Counted from the stretch's first letter, positions 8,033 to 15,934 are shown. The stretch is 39,859 nt of DNA from Holophaga sp. (GCA_031292735.1 JARLGP010000085.1:1-39859); one strand, 5' to 3'. Translations and numbers: made by a program. Notes: generated by a model not told the origin, from the sequence alone.

Positions 8033-8737
8033 ATGGACGCCAAGCGGATCATTCCAGTGCTTCGGGTCAGCGCCGGCCAGGTGACGGGGCCGGACGCCGG
8101 GCCGGACGCCGGGCCGGACGCCGGCCCAGGGCCGGCCTCGGAACGGGCCCTCCGGCTGGAGCAGGAAGGGGCCGACGGGATCCTGTTCCAGGAGACCGGG
8201 CCGGCGCTTCCGGGAACCCGGGCGCCCTGGATCCGAGAGGTGGCCGGGATCCTGTCCATCCCCTTCGCCCTGGAGGCGCCGTTCCAGGACGGCGCGGACC
8301 TGGAGGAGGCGCTGGCGGCCGGGGTGGACAAGGTGGTCCTGACCCCGGCCACCGCCGAGGATCCCCTGCTGGCCGCCGCCGTGCGCGCCTTCGGCCGGGT
8401 GCGTGTGGCCGTGGCCGTGACCGCGCGCCTCACGGCGGAATCGGGCTGGCAGGCCGGTCCGCAGGGAGGCGACGCCCTGGACTGGATGGCCGAGCTGGAG
8501 CGGCAGGGCTGCGGGGAGATCCTGCTCCGGGCCGAGCCCGAAGGGCCGGCCAGCGCCGCGCTGGTGCAGAAGGCGGCCCAGCTCTCGCTGTCCGTGCTGG
8601 TGCGGTCCGGTGACGAGGCCGCGGCCGCCGAAGCCCTGCTGCAGGGCGCCGACGCCGTGACCTGCCCGGATCCGCTCCGGTCGCCCCGTCAATGGAAGCA
8701 GGCCCTGGCGGTCCACGGGCTCGCCTTCAGGGATTGA
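8033..8737 (+). CDS. HisF-like TIM-barrel homologue lacking both catalytic aspartates
   Basis: 234 aa with clear HisF ancestry: KRIIPVLRVS at the N-terminus, EQEGADGILF, ALAAGVDKVVLTPATAEDP, GGDALDWMAELERQGCGEILL and QGADAV near the end. HisF uses Asp11 and Asp130; here the aligned residues are Arg11 (CLDV became VLRV) and Thr130 (AIDAK became AVTAR). The phosphate-binding glycine loops are also replaced (GGGI by EAPF, SGGAG by RSGDE). Loop 1, which closes the HisF active site, is replaced by a Pro/Gly/Asp/Ala repeat. The start ATG 8033 follows AAGGA at 8023-8027, 5 bases away. The frame is complete and neighbours are tightly spaced, so this looks like a selected pseudoenzyme rather than a decaying gene. 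Confidence 0.85.
   Translation: MDAKRIIPVLRVSAGQVTGPDAGPDAGPDAGPGPASERALRLEQEGADGILFQETGPALPGTRAPWIREVAGILSIPFALEAPFQDGADLEEALAAGVDKVVLTPATAEDPLLAAAVRAFGRVRVAVAVTARLTAESGWQAGPQGGDALDWMAELERQGCGEILLRAEPEGPASAALVQKAAQLSLSVLVRSGDEAAAAEALLQGADAVTCPDPLRSPRQWKQALAVHGLAFRD
8087..8122 (+). repeat. Three exact 12-bp tandem repeats inside the HisF-like gene
   Basis: The unit GGGCCGGACGCC occurs three times in a row and encodes Gly-Pro-Asp-Ala three times (residues 19-30), followed by a degenerate Gly-Pro-Gly-Pro. Copy number changes would keep the frame. It lies exactly where HisF has its mobile catalytic loop between strand 1 and helix 1. Confidence 0.9.
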
Positions 8738-8751
8738 GCTGGGGGCGGTCC

Positions 8752-8788
8752 CAACAAAATGACCAGCGCTTTGCTGGTCATTTTGTTG
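8752..8788. terminator. Bidirectional intrinsic terminator
   Basis: A perfect 16-bp inverted repeat (8752-8767 with 8773-8788) has a 5-base loop and contains an A4 tract on one arm and T4 on the other. It separates the converging HisF-like gene (+) and the small hypothetical gene (-), and can end transcripts from both sides. Confidence 0.85.
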
Positions 8789-8794
8789 CGGAAC

Positions 8795-9217
8795 CTAGAA
8801 GATCGGATCCCCCGGCTTTCGGCGCCAGGCTTCGGCCCGGCCTTTGCCCTTGCCGCCTTCGGGCTTGGGCTTGCTGTCCCTGGCGTTGGCCAGGCTCTCC
8901 AGCAGGCTGCCGCCCACGCGGGTCGCCGCGGCGCGGGTGAGGGAAGGGGTGTGCAGGACCGGAGCCTGGGGCTCGGCGGCGGCCGTCACGGAACTTTCCT
9001 TGGCCTCGTCCACCTGCTCCCGCAGCCGCTTCTCATACCAAAGCTTGCGCTTGGGATTGAGCACGCGCATCTGCTTCGACCCACCGCCCTTGCGAGCCAG
9101 GGTGGGCTTGGGTTTGTTTTCTTTCCTGTCCTCCCTGAGGTTGGATTCAGGATTGGAGGCTTCCTCCAGGATCTTGGCGAGGTCTGCCAGGCTTCCAAGG
9201 CCACGCTGCTTGCTCAT
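8795..9217 (-). CDS. Small basic hypothetical protein
   Basis: 140 aa from the ATG at 9217; an upstream ATG at 9247 is possible but less likely. I do not recognise a family. The N-terminus MSKQRGLGSLADLAKILEEA looks like an amphipathic helix. The rest is rich in Lys, Arg, Glu, Ser and Pro and probably disordered, with a basic patch (NPKRKLWYEKRLREQ) and a Lys/Gly/Arg-rich tail. No signal peptide or membrane span is visible. A nucleic-acid or ribosome-associated role would fit the charge but is a guess. It is shielded by the terminator at 8752-8788 on its 3' side and lies downstream of ackA on the same strand, with a 137-base gap (9218-9354) in which I see no clear promoter. Confidence 0.65.
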   Translation of the reverse strand: MSKQRGLGSLADLAKILEEASNPESNLREDRKENKPKPTLARKGGGSKQMRVLNPKRKLWYEKRLREQVDEAKESSVTAAAEPQAPVLHTPSLTRAAATRVGGSLLESLANARDSKPKPEGGKGKGRAEAWRRKPGDPIF

Positions 9218-9354
9218 GTGATGACGGAACTCCTCTGGGGCCTCCACGCGGGCCCAATGTTAAAGCCTAACCCCTCCGGGACGCGGGGCCAAGGCCAAAA
9301 AACAAGCAATTATGCAGCTCTCGGCTTTTACTCAGGCGTGGCCTGGGCGTAACA

Positions 9355-10542
9355 CTACTTCTCGGCCAGGAGCAGGGTGCCCCGGGCGATCATCAGCTCT
9401 TCGTTGGTGGGGATCACGGTGACGGCCACGGTGGATTCCGGGGTGGAGATCACCCGGCCGACCTTGCTGCGCTTGTCGTTGAGCCCCTCGTCCAGCTTCA
9501 CGCCGAGGAAGGTCAGGCGGTTGCAGACCCAGGAACGGAGCGGGTTGGAGTTCTCGCCGATGCCCCCGGTGAAGGTGATGGCGTCCACCCCGTTCATGGC
9601 GGCGGCGTAGCTGCCCACGTACTTGAGCACGCCGTACCAGAGGGTCTCCAGGGCCAGCCGGGCGCGCTTGTTGTTCTTGGCCGCGGCCTCCTCCACCTCG
9701 CGGCAGTCCGAGGACACCCCGGAGATGCCCAGCAGCCCGCACTTCTTGTTGAGCAGGTTGGAAAGGGCCTTGCCGTCCAGGTTCTCCGCATCCATCAGGG
9801 TGGTGAGCACGCCGGGATCCACGCTGCCGCAACGGGTGCCCATGATGACCCCTTCCAGCGGGGTGAGCCCCATGGAGGTGTCCACGCACTTGCCGCGCTT
9901 CACGGCGGTGATGCTGCTGCCGTTGCCCAGGTGGCAGGTGATGATCTTCATCTGGTCCAGGGGGCGCTGCAGGAGGGCCGCGGTGCGCTCCGCCACGTAC
10001 TGGTGGCTGGTGCCGTGGAACCCGTAGCGGCGCAGGCCCAGCTTCTGCGACAGTTCGTAGGGCAGGCCGTAGGTGTAGGCGTAGTCGGGCATGGTGTGGT
10101 GGAAGGCGGTGTCGAACACCGCCACCTGGGGCACTCCGGGGAACATCTCCTGGGCGGTCTTGATGCCGGAGATGCTGGGGGGGATGTGCAGCGGGGCGTA
10201 GAAGGTGAGCGCTTCGATCTCGGCCAGCACCGAGGGGGTGATCCGTTCGGGATCCACGAAACTGGACCCGCCGTGCACCACCCGGTGGCCCACCGCGCCC
10301 ACTTCCCGGTCGCCCACCAGGACGGTCTTGTGCAACTGGTCCATGATCGCCGCCAGCGCCGTGCGATGGCCCTTCATGTCCAGCTCCAGGCGGCCCTTCT
10401 CGCCCTGGATGGTCCAGCGGATGAAACCCTCCGACATGCCCACCCGCTCGGCGATGCCCTCGGCGAGGGTCTCCTCGTTCTCCATGTCCATGAGGTTGAA
10501 TTTGAGCGAAGACGAACCGGCGTTGAGGACCAGGATCAGCAC
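9355..10542 (-). CDS. ackA: Acetate kinase
   Basis: Interconverts acetate + ATP and acetyl phosphate + ADP. 395 aa, full length. Visible are the N-terminal ASKHA signature LVLNAGSSSLKF, HRVVHGG, FDTAFHHTMP with the catalytic Asp, the glycine-rich CHLGNGSSI, GTRCGSVDPG and FTGGIGENS near the C-terminus. AAGGAG lies 7 bases before the ATG. No pta is next to it in this window. In anaerobes it either makes ATP in fermentation or activates acetate. With the CoA-transferase at 32893-34383 the window offers two enzymes that could handle acetate. Confidence 0.97.
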   Translation of the reverse strand: MLILVLNAGSSSLKFNLMDMENEETLAEGIAERVGMSEGFIRWTIQGEKGRLELDMKGHRTALAAIMDQLHKTVLVGDREVGAVGHRVVHGGSSFVDPERITPSVLAEIEALTFYAPLHIPPSISGIKTAQEMFPGVPQVAVFDTAFHHTMPDYAYTYGLPYELSQKLGLRRYGFHGTSHQYVAERTAALLQRPLDQMKIITCHLGNGSSITAVKRGKCVDTSMGLTPLEGVIMGTRCGSVDPGVLTTLMDAENLDGKALSNLLNKKCGLLGISGVSSDCREVEEAAAKNNKRARLALETLWYGVLKYVGSYAAAMNGVDAITFTGGIGENSNPLRSWVCNRLTFLGVKLDEGLNDKRSKVGRVISTPESTVAVTVIPTNEELMIARGTLLLAEK

Positions 10543-10612
10543 GTATAACTCCTTATTTTAACCCATCACTCCCAGTCTACCCGGTCGGTGCCCCATATCT
10601 GCAATGTTTCAG

Positions 10613-11251
10613 TCAATTTATGCCTTTCGTCACCGGGGCCGGGGCGGTGCCCTGCCTGGGAATCCGGGCGAGCAGGGCCCCGGCCTCGCAGGAAAGCGCG
10701 GCGCCGAGGCTGGCCCCGGTCCGTGCCGCCCAGCGCGCGGATATGTCCATGGTTTCCGCCCGCGCGCCCGGGCTGAGGTTCTCCGGCAGGGTGGGGGCGG
10801 GGCTCCAGCACAGCCGCCACTCCTCCGGGGCGGCGCTGAATTTAATGTTCATAATTCCACCCTTGGCATAGGGCATGACCTGCCGGGTGACCGCCCGCAC
10901 ATAGCCCCGGAGCAGCTTGCCGGGCCACTGGTCCCACCCGGGGGCGCCTTCGAAGCCCAGTTCGACCCTGCTGCGGAACAGGGTGGCCATGGGCTCCAGT
11001 TCCTCCAGCAGCTGGATCCGCCAGGCGTCGCCGGGCTCCATGGGGCCTTCGGGCAGGATGGCCATGGCCAGGAAGCGGCAGCGTTCCAGGGTGGTGATGC
11101 CCTCGTCGGTCACCGCCTCCAGGCGCTGCCGGTCCCGGGCGGTCATCGGCTGGCCGGGGAGGGTCAAATCCAGGATTCCTTTAACTCCCGCGAGCACATT
11201 GGCCATATCGTGGAGGGTGGAGCGCATCAACGATTCGGACAGTGGATCCAT
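10613..11251 (-). CDS. Short histidine-kinase/phosphotransfer-like protein
   Basis: 212 aa. The N-terminus has a histidine-kinase H-box pattern, LHDMANVLAGVKGILDL, with a candidate phospho-acceptor His14 followed by Asp and Asn at +1 and +4 as in DHp domains. A helical segment (residues ~45-75) could complete the dimerisation bundle. The C-terminal part has only a worn ATPase-like fold: I cannot see clear N, G1 or G2 boxes. It may be a ChpT-like phosphotransferase or a degenerate kinase. No sensor domain or membrane span is present. ATG 11251 has GGAAAG upstream; an in-frame ATG at 11284 is an alternative. It is divergent from the MshEN gene with 81 bases between them, and lies 70 bases upstream of ackA on the same strand. 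Confidence 0.6.
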   Translation of the reverse strand: MDPLSESLMRSTLHDMANVLAGVKGILDLTLPGQPMTARDRQRLEAVTDEGITTLERCRFLAMAILPEGPMEPGDAWRIQLLEELEPMATLFRSRVELGFEGAPGWDQWPGKLLRGYVRAVTRQVMPYAKGGIMNIKFSAAPEEWRLCWSPAPTLPENLSPGARAETMDISARWAARTGASLGAALSCEAGALLARIPRQGTAPAPVTKGIN

Positions 11252-11332
11252 ACTTTCCAACTTTCTAGCGTAGACCAGCGTCATTCGGTAGACTTCATTT
11301 ACAAAAGAATAGCTTGGAAAGGTCCAGGTCCT

Positions 11333-12136
11333 ATGCAGCCAGAGACCAAAAAGTTGGGAGCGTTGCTCATAGAGGCAGGTCTGATCACGGCTGCCCAGTT
11401 GCAGGAAACCCTGCGCCACCAGAGGCTCTCCGGAGAACGCCTGGGGAGCACCCTGGTGGCCGAGGGCATCATCAACGAGGACTCGCTGATGGACTTCCTG
11501 GCCAAGCAGACCGGCGTTCCGCGCATGGACGTGAAGAACCTGGAGATCCCCCTGCCGGTGCTGCAGCGCATCCCGCGCCGGCTGGCCGAGCAGATGAACA
11601 TCCTGCCGGTGGTCTTCAAGGAGCCCAAGTCGCTGGTGCTGGCCATGGCCGACCCCATGGACCTCAACGCCGTGGATAGCGCCCGGTTCGCCTCCGGCCT
11701 GAACATCGAGCCGGTGGTGGCCGGCCACACCGCCTTGCGCCAGGCCATCGCCGACCAGTACGCGCGGCTGGCCTCCTGGGTGCCGCCGGCGCCGGTGGAT
11801 CCCGGTTCCATCCCCACTCCGAGCGAGGGGCTGCCGGTGCCCTTCGAACTGATGATCACCCCGTTCGAGCCCCCCGAAGCCCCGTCCGAAGCCAGCCCCT
11901 TCAGCTTCTTCACCGAGCCCAAGCCGGCCCTGGGGACGCCCCGGGGCGCCTCCCAGATCATCCACCAGCGTTCGGCCATGTCCGAGCAGGTGCGGCCGCT
12001 GGAAGGCTACGGCACCCGCGCCCTGGTGCTCGGCCTGATCCGCATGCTGCAGCGTCGCAGCATCCTGGGCCAGGACGAGCTCCAGCACCTCATCAACACG
12101 CTGGTGGAGGCCCGGGAGATCGATCCGGACAAGTGA
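11333..12136 (+). CDS. MshEN (GspE/PilB N-terminal) domain protein
   Basis: 267 aa. Residues 7-140 carry the type II secretion/type IV pilus ATPase N-terminal domain: LGALLIEAGLITAAQLQETL, a spaced RLGSTLVAEGII repeat and a second subdomain (LVLAMADPMDLNAVD). In MshE-type proteins this domain binds cyclic di-GMP, with two RLG-type motifs contacting the nucleotide. Here there is no ATPase after it, only a Pro-rich linker (~145-220) and a short helical C-terminus. It could act as a free c-di-GMP receptor or adaptor; this is inference. It is divergent from the histidine-kinase-like gene and ends one base before the convergent FadL gene. Confidence 0.7.
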   Translation: MQPETKKLGALLIEAGLITAAQLQETLRHQRLSGERLGSTLVAEGIINEDSLMDFLAKQTGVPRMDVKNLEIPLPVLQRIPRRLAEQMNILPVVFKEPKSLVLAMADPMDLNAVDSARFASGLNIEPVVAGHTALRQAIADQYARLASWVPPAPVDPGSIPTPSEGLPVPFELMITPFEPPEAPSEASPFSFFTEPKPALGTPRGASQIIHQRSAMSEQVRPLEGYGTRALVLGLIRMLQRRSILGQDELQHLINTLVEAREIDPDK

Positions 12137-12137
12137 G

Positions 12138-13469
12138 TCAGAACCTGTGGCGGGCCGAAAGGGCGAGGACGGTGACGCCCACCTTGTAGGTGCCCGTCAG
12201 GTTGCCCCGGTAGTAGTTCGGGTCGGCCTGGGAGGTGCCTGATTCCAGCCCGAGGTGGACGGTGGGGGCGAAGATCTGGGTGGCGCCGAAATCCAGCGTG
12301 GTGTGGTCCGAAGGCGACCAGGCGATGCCCGCGGAGATCCAGGTCCGGCTGGAATCGGGAATCCGCGGAGTGCGAGTGCGGTCGTCCACCGGGGACCGGT
12401 CGTAGGCCAGGCCGGCCTTCACGGCCCACAGCGGGGTCAGCTTCCAGATGGCGCCCAGGGAGTAGAACATCGTGTCCTTCCAGTTCTCTTCCGTGACATC
12501 GTCAGGCTGGCCCGAGGCGAAGCTGACCCGCAGTTCCTTGAACACGGACCAGCCGGTCCAGGCGACCTCGCCCTGCACGCTGAAAGCCGGGCTGAACGCG
12601 TAGATGAAGCCGGCCGAGGCGCAGGCCGGCAGGTCGAGCTTGGCCCTGGCCGCGCTGTTCGTGATGGAGCCGGCGAAGGCGGAGGGCACCGAGCTGTAGC
12701 CGATGTTCCCCTTGATGTCGATGGTGGTGCGCGCCTGGTAGCCGGCGCCGAAGCGCAGGTCCGGGGTGGCCTGCCAGGTGAAGCCCGCCTTGTAGCCGAA
12801 GGCCCAGGCGTCTCCCGAAAGGGTCGCGCTCTGGTCCGCGCCCCCGGGCACGAAGCCCGGAACGCCCAGCCCGTTGCCGATGGCGCCGAAGTCCACGGCG
12901 TTGGAGATGGTGGCCTCCGCCTTCCGGGCCACCAGGGCCACCCCGAAGGTCCAGTCGGGGGCGGGCCGCCAGGCCAGCGCGGGGGCGATGTCGTAGGTCT
13001 TCAGGCTGGTCCGCAGGCCGTAGTAGCGGCCGACGAAATCACTGGGGTAGTCGGTGATCAGGCCGAACGGGACATTCACCGACAGGCCCAGGGAGATCTG
13101 GTCGCTGAGGCCCCAGGTCACGTACAGGGCGGGCAGCACGGGCTGGTTCACGGCGTTGGGCTGGTCCGGACCGCCGGAGATGGTCTGGTCGCCAGGCTGG
13201 AAGCCCGACGCCCGGGAGCCGGAGGCGTTGCTCAGATCCATGTGCGCCCGCACCCAGGACGCGCCCACGGCCACCTGGAGGCCGGGGTACAGGGGAATGG
13301 TGGCCGGGTTCCAGAACATGGACGTGATGTCCTGGGCGCCGGCGCTGGCCCCGGCGAAGGCGTTGCCCTGCCCCGAGGCGCTCTGCTCGCGGAGCTGGAA
13401 GCCCGAGGCCGCGGCCCGCGGAGCGAGGGCCAGCATGAGGCTGAGGAGGGTGAAGAGGCGCTTGGTCAT
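12138..13469 (-). CDS. FadL/OmpP1/TodX-family outer-membrane transporter
   Basis: 443 aa with a signal peptide (TKRLFTLLSLMLALAPRAAA) and the mature start SGFQLREQSASGQGNAFAGASA, the FadL hatch signature, followed by ITSMFWNPATIPLYPG. The rest is alternating beta strands ending in ALSARHRF, an outer-membrane C-terminal Phe. FadL channels move long-chain fatty acids or other hydrophobic compounds across the outer membrane. ATG 13469 has GAGGAG about 10 bases upstream and gives a clean signal peptide; ATG 13487 lacks a ribosome site. It is the second gene of an operon, 22 bases after the lipase lipoprotein. Confidence 0.9.
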   Translation of the reverse strand: MTKRLFTLLSLMLALAPRAAASGFQLREQSASGQGNAFAGASAGAQDITSMFWNPATIPLYPGLQVAVGASWVRAHMDLSNASGSRASGFQPGDQTISGGPDQPNAVNQPVLPALYVTWGLSDQISLGLSVNVPFGLITDYPSDFVGRYYGLRTSLKTYDIAPALAWRPAPDWTFGVALVARKAEATISNAVDFGAIGNGLGVPGFVPGGADQSATLSGDAWAFGYKAGFTWQATPDLRFGAGYQARTTIDIKGNIGYSSVPSAFAGSITNSAARAKLDLPACASAGFIYAFSPAFSVQGEVAWTGWSVFKELRVSFASGQPDDVTEENWKDTMFYSLGAIWKLTPLWAVKAGLAYDRSPVDDRTRTPRIPDSSRTWISAGIAWSPSDHTTLDFGATQIFAPTVHLGLESGTSQADPNYYRGNLTGTYKVGVTVLALSARHRF

Positions 13470-13491
13470 GGGTGGAAGGCTCCTCATGTGG

Positions 13492-15825
13492 CTAGGGCAG
13501 GGCCAGGGCGGGCTGGGTGGGGTCCACGGCGATGGAGGTGCCCGCGATACCCAAGTAATAGAGCATTTGCAGCTGCATGATGGCGGCGTTGGCCCGGCTG
13601 GCGGCGCTGGAGAGATCCAGCAGCGCGCCGTGCTCGATGCCGTCCTGGTTGAACTCGAAGTAGCCCTCGCCGGGGCCGGTGGCCGTGGGCAGGAGGGCGG
13701 CGGACTCGGTCTTGGGCACCGGGGCGGCGCCGCTGAGGGTGTCCAGGAAGGTGACCGGGATCGTGTCCGCCGCGCCGTAGCCCAGTTGGAAGAATCCCGG
13801 AGCGATATCGGCGCCGGCCAGGCCCAGGCCGCCCAGGGCGTTGCCGAAGTATCGCGTGTAGGGGTTGGTGATCACCAGGTCGCCGTCGTTGGGGTTGCCG
13901 CTGCCGTCGAAGTGGGAAGAGGTGGCCTCCTGCATGAGCACCCGTCCGGAAAGCCGGCTGGGTAGCCCCACGGCCAGGGGCGTGGTCATGGTGGCCGGGT
14001 CGGCCGGATCCACCACCGTCTGGGTGACCTGGAAGAACGCGTTGTAGGTGGGCGTCCCGGGGGTGATGCCCTGCAGGGCCAGGCCCTGGTCCACGGCCGC
14101 GCCGAAGGCCGGACTGTTCTGGATGAGGTAGGCCAGCCGGCCGCCGGGCACGCTGAGCAGCCCTTTCATGTCCGCGCCGAGGGTTGCCTGGGTATAGGGC
14201 AGGCCGCTGCTGGCCAGGGTCGTGTTCCCCGCCAGATAGTAGGCCCCCACGATGGAACCCAGGCTGATGCCCACGAAATGGGGAGTGGCAAGGGAAGGGA
14301 GGTAGGCGCCCAGGCCGGCGCTGGTCAGGCTGGTGCTGAACCCGCCGGAAGCCACCGTCAGCTCCAGCCGGTCGAGGTTGAATGCGGCCTGCTGGATGTT
14401 GGAGCGGGTGGCGAGCGGCGTCCCCACGGCCATGAAGTCCTCGCCCCACTGGCTGGATGTCCGGTCAGACAGCGCCAGGGCGCCGTGCATGGGCAGGTCG
14501 ATGGCCAGGGCCGCGAACCCGGCCTGGGTGAGGGCCTGGGCCAGGAGCAGGACGGTCTCCTTCTGGCTGGTGATCCCGTGCTGGTACAGGACCAGGGGAT
14601 AGCCCTCGCCGGGCGCCGGGGTGGTGGGCACCACGTAGACGAAGGGGATGTCGTTGGGCACGTAGCAGTAGCCCACCAGGGCGCCCTGGGCGCGGAACGG
14701 CTGCAGCACGCCGGCGGCGTCGTTGTAGGCCGAGGCGACGCCGGCAAGGTTCATGGTCCCCGGGTTCTGGGCCACCACCACGGGATCCAGGCCCAGCAGG
14801 CCGGAGTGGATGGCGCCCAGGACGACGGCGCCGATGGAGGCCGGCACGCTGGCGGCGGAAGCGCCCGTGACCTGCTGCCAGTAGGCGCCCAGGGTGGCGC
14901 CGGTCAGGGTGGCGGAGATGGTGATGCTGTTGTCCCAGGCGACACCCGACAGGCCCGTGGGCAGGCCGCCGGCAGCGAAGGCGCGCAGGGCCGTCTCCAC
15001 CGGGATCTGGGTGGAGGGAGCGGCGGTGGTGGGCGCGATGAAGCCGGCCCCGGAGGTGATGAAGCGCCCCATGAGCGCGATGCTGGACCGGGACGTGATG
15101 GTGGTGGTGGCCGAGGCCGTCACCAGGTCGGTCATGACCTTGCCATAGCCCGACAGGGCGATGTCGGAGCCGCTCATGGCGTTGGCCCAGATGGGGTCCA
15201 GCGCCGCCGCCACCCCGGTGGGCAAGGTGGGGGACTGGAGGTACTGGAAGTAGACGGAAGGGATGATGGGAGCGCCGGTGGCCGCGTCCAGCACCCGGTT
15301 GGTCACCACGTAGAGATAGCGTGTGGCCGGAAGCAGGGGAAAGGAGGGGTAGAGCCAGAGATCGGTCCCCCCCGGGTATTGGAAGGTGAACAGCTTGGAC
15401 ACATCGGTGAACCCCAGGGGATTGTTTTCGGTGCCCGCCGGGTCCGGGGTGAGCTGGAACACCTTGACGGTGTCCGCCGAGACGGTGGCGGGCAGAACCG
15501 GATAGGTGAAGCGCAGGTAGATCGGCGCGTTCACCCCCGCCACCGCGTTGGTGCCGCCCACCTCGTGCAGGTTGACGTAGGCCAGCGCCTCGGCCGGGTT
15601 CATGGGATTGCCTGCGGCCCGGGGGGCGGGGGAGGTCAGGGGATCCGCCGCCGTGGCGGTGGCGAGGATGTTGGGCAGGGGCACGTCGCTGGTGGTGGGG
15701 TCGAAAATCGCGGCGTTGCTGCTCGCCAGGGGCGCCCCGTTGGCCGCGGGCTCCTGGTTGGCGGCGCAGCCCGCCAGGATAATGAGCCACAGGAAACCCA
15801 ACGTTCGGCACAGGAACGTCCGCAT
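13492..15825 (-). CDS. VolA/Pla-1-like surface lipase lipoprotein
   Basis: 777 aa. A lipoprotein signal (MRTFLCRTLGFLWLIILAGC, lipidated Cys20) leads into an Ig-like N-terminal region (~70-200). An alpha/beta-hydrolase domain follows, with the oxyanion part YPLVLYQHGIT, the nucleophile elbow GISLGS (Ser about 521) and a late DGIEHGALL offering the His. This arrangement is known from the Pla-1/cef lipase family and Vibrio VolA, a surface lysophospholipase encoded beside fadL. The neighbouring FadL porin suggests the same division of labour: free fatty acids are released outside and imported. GAGGTGAG lies just before the ATG. Specificity for phospholipid or triacylglycerol cannot be read from the sequence. 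Confidence 0.78.
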   Translation of the reverse strand: MRTFLCRTLGFLWLIILAGCAANQEPAANGAPLASSNAAIFDPTTSDVPLPNILATATAADPLTSPAPRAAGNPMNPAEALAYVNLHEVGGTNAVAGVNAPIYLRFTYPVLPATVSADTVKVFQLTPDPAGTENNPLGFTDVSKLFTFQYPGGTDLWLYPSFPLLPATRYLYVVTNRVLDAATGAPIIPSVYFQYLQSPTLPTGVAAALDPIWANAMSGSDIALSGYGKVMTDLVTASATTTITSRSSIALMGRFITSGAGFIAPTTAAPSTQIPVETALRAFAAGGLPTGLSGVAWDNSITISATLTGATLGAYWQQVTGASAASVPASIGAVVLGAIHSGLLGLDPVVVAQNPGTMNLAGVASAYNDAAGVLQPFRAQGALVGYCYVPNDIPFVYVVPTTPAPGEGYPLVLYQHGITSQKETVLLLAQALTQAGFAALAIDLPMHGALALSDRTSSQWGEDFMAVGTPLATRSNIQQAAFNLDRLELTVASGGFSTSLTSAGLGAYLPSLATPHFVGISLGSIVGAYYLAGNTTLASSGLPYTQATLGADMKGLLSVPGGRLAYLIQNSPAFGAAVDQGLALQGITPGTPTYNAFFQVTQTVVDPADPATMTTPLAVGLPSRLSGRVLMQEATSSHFDGSGNPNDGDLVITNPYTRYFGNALGGLGLAGADIAPGFFQLGYGAADTIPVTFLDTLSGAAPVPKTESAALLPTATGPGEGYFEFNQDGIEHGALLDLSSAASRANAAIMQLQMLYYLGIAGTSIAVDPTQPALALP

Positions 15826-15905
15826 CGTCTCACCTCATGAGGGTTAAATTCGCGGACCCAACATAGTGCGAAAAAAACCGCTTGGGAAGCAGAAACGATG
15901 TTTTT

Positions 15906-15934
15906 TTTACATTCAACTGACCGGCGGTCAGCAA
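15906..15934 (-). promoter_or_regulatory. Promoter of the lipase-fadL operon
   Basis: On the minus strand TTGCTG (15934-15929), a 17-bp spacer and TGTAAA (15911-15906) form a plausible sigma-70 promoter. Start of transcription would be about 75 bases before the lipase ATG. Its spacer overlaps the 15-bp palindrome at 15917-15931. Confidence 0.5.
15917..15931. promoter_or_regulatory. 15-bp palindromic operator candidate
   Basis: CTGACCG, a central G, then CGGTCAG: 7-bp arms are perfect. Sites of this size and spacing are typical of TetR-family repressors. Its position across the promoter spacer and -35 edge would block RNA polymerase. No T-run follows on either strand, which argues against a terminator. 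The regulator is not in this window, unless it is the TetR at 32297, whose own upstream half-sites differ. Confidence 0.6.

Noticed and set aside
7392..8737. HisH/HisF paralogues of the LPS amidation type (WbpG-HisH2-HisF2)
   Set aside because: Those pairs need a working glutaminase to deliver ammonia; here the Cys and His are missing and no WbpG-like gene is adjacent.
10604..11332. In-frame upstream extension of the MshEN gene to 10604
   Set aside because: The extension runs antisense through the histidine-kinase-like gene, lacks conserved sequence, and ATG 11333 has its own ribosome site at the start of the domain.
15917..15931. Palindrome as a transcription terminator
   Set aside because: There is no T-run on either strand after the stem, and it lies inside a plausible promoter, so an operator is the better reading.
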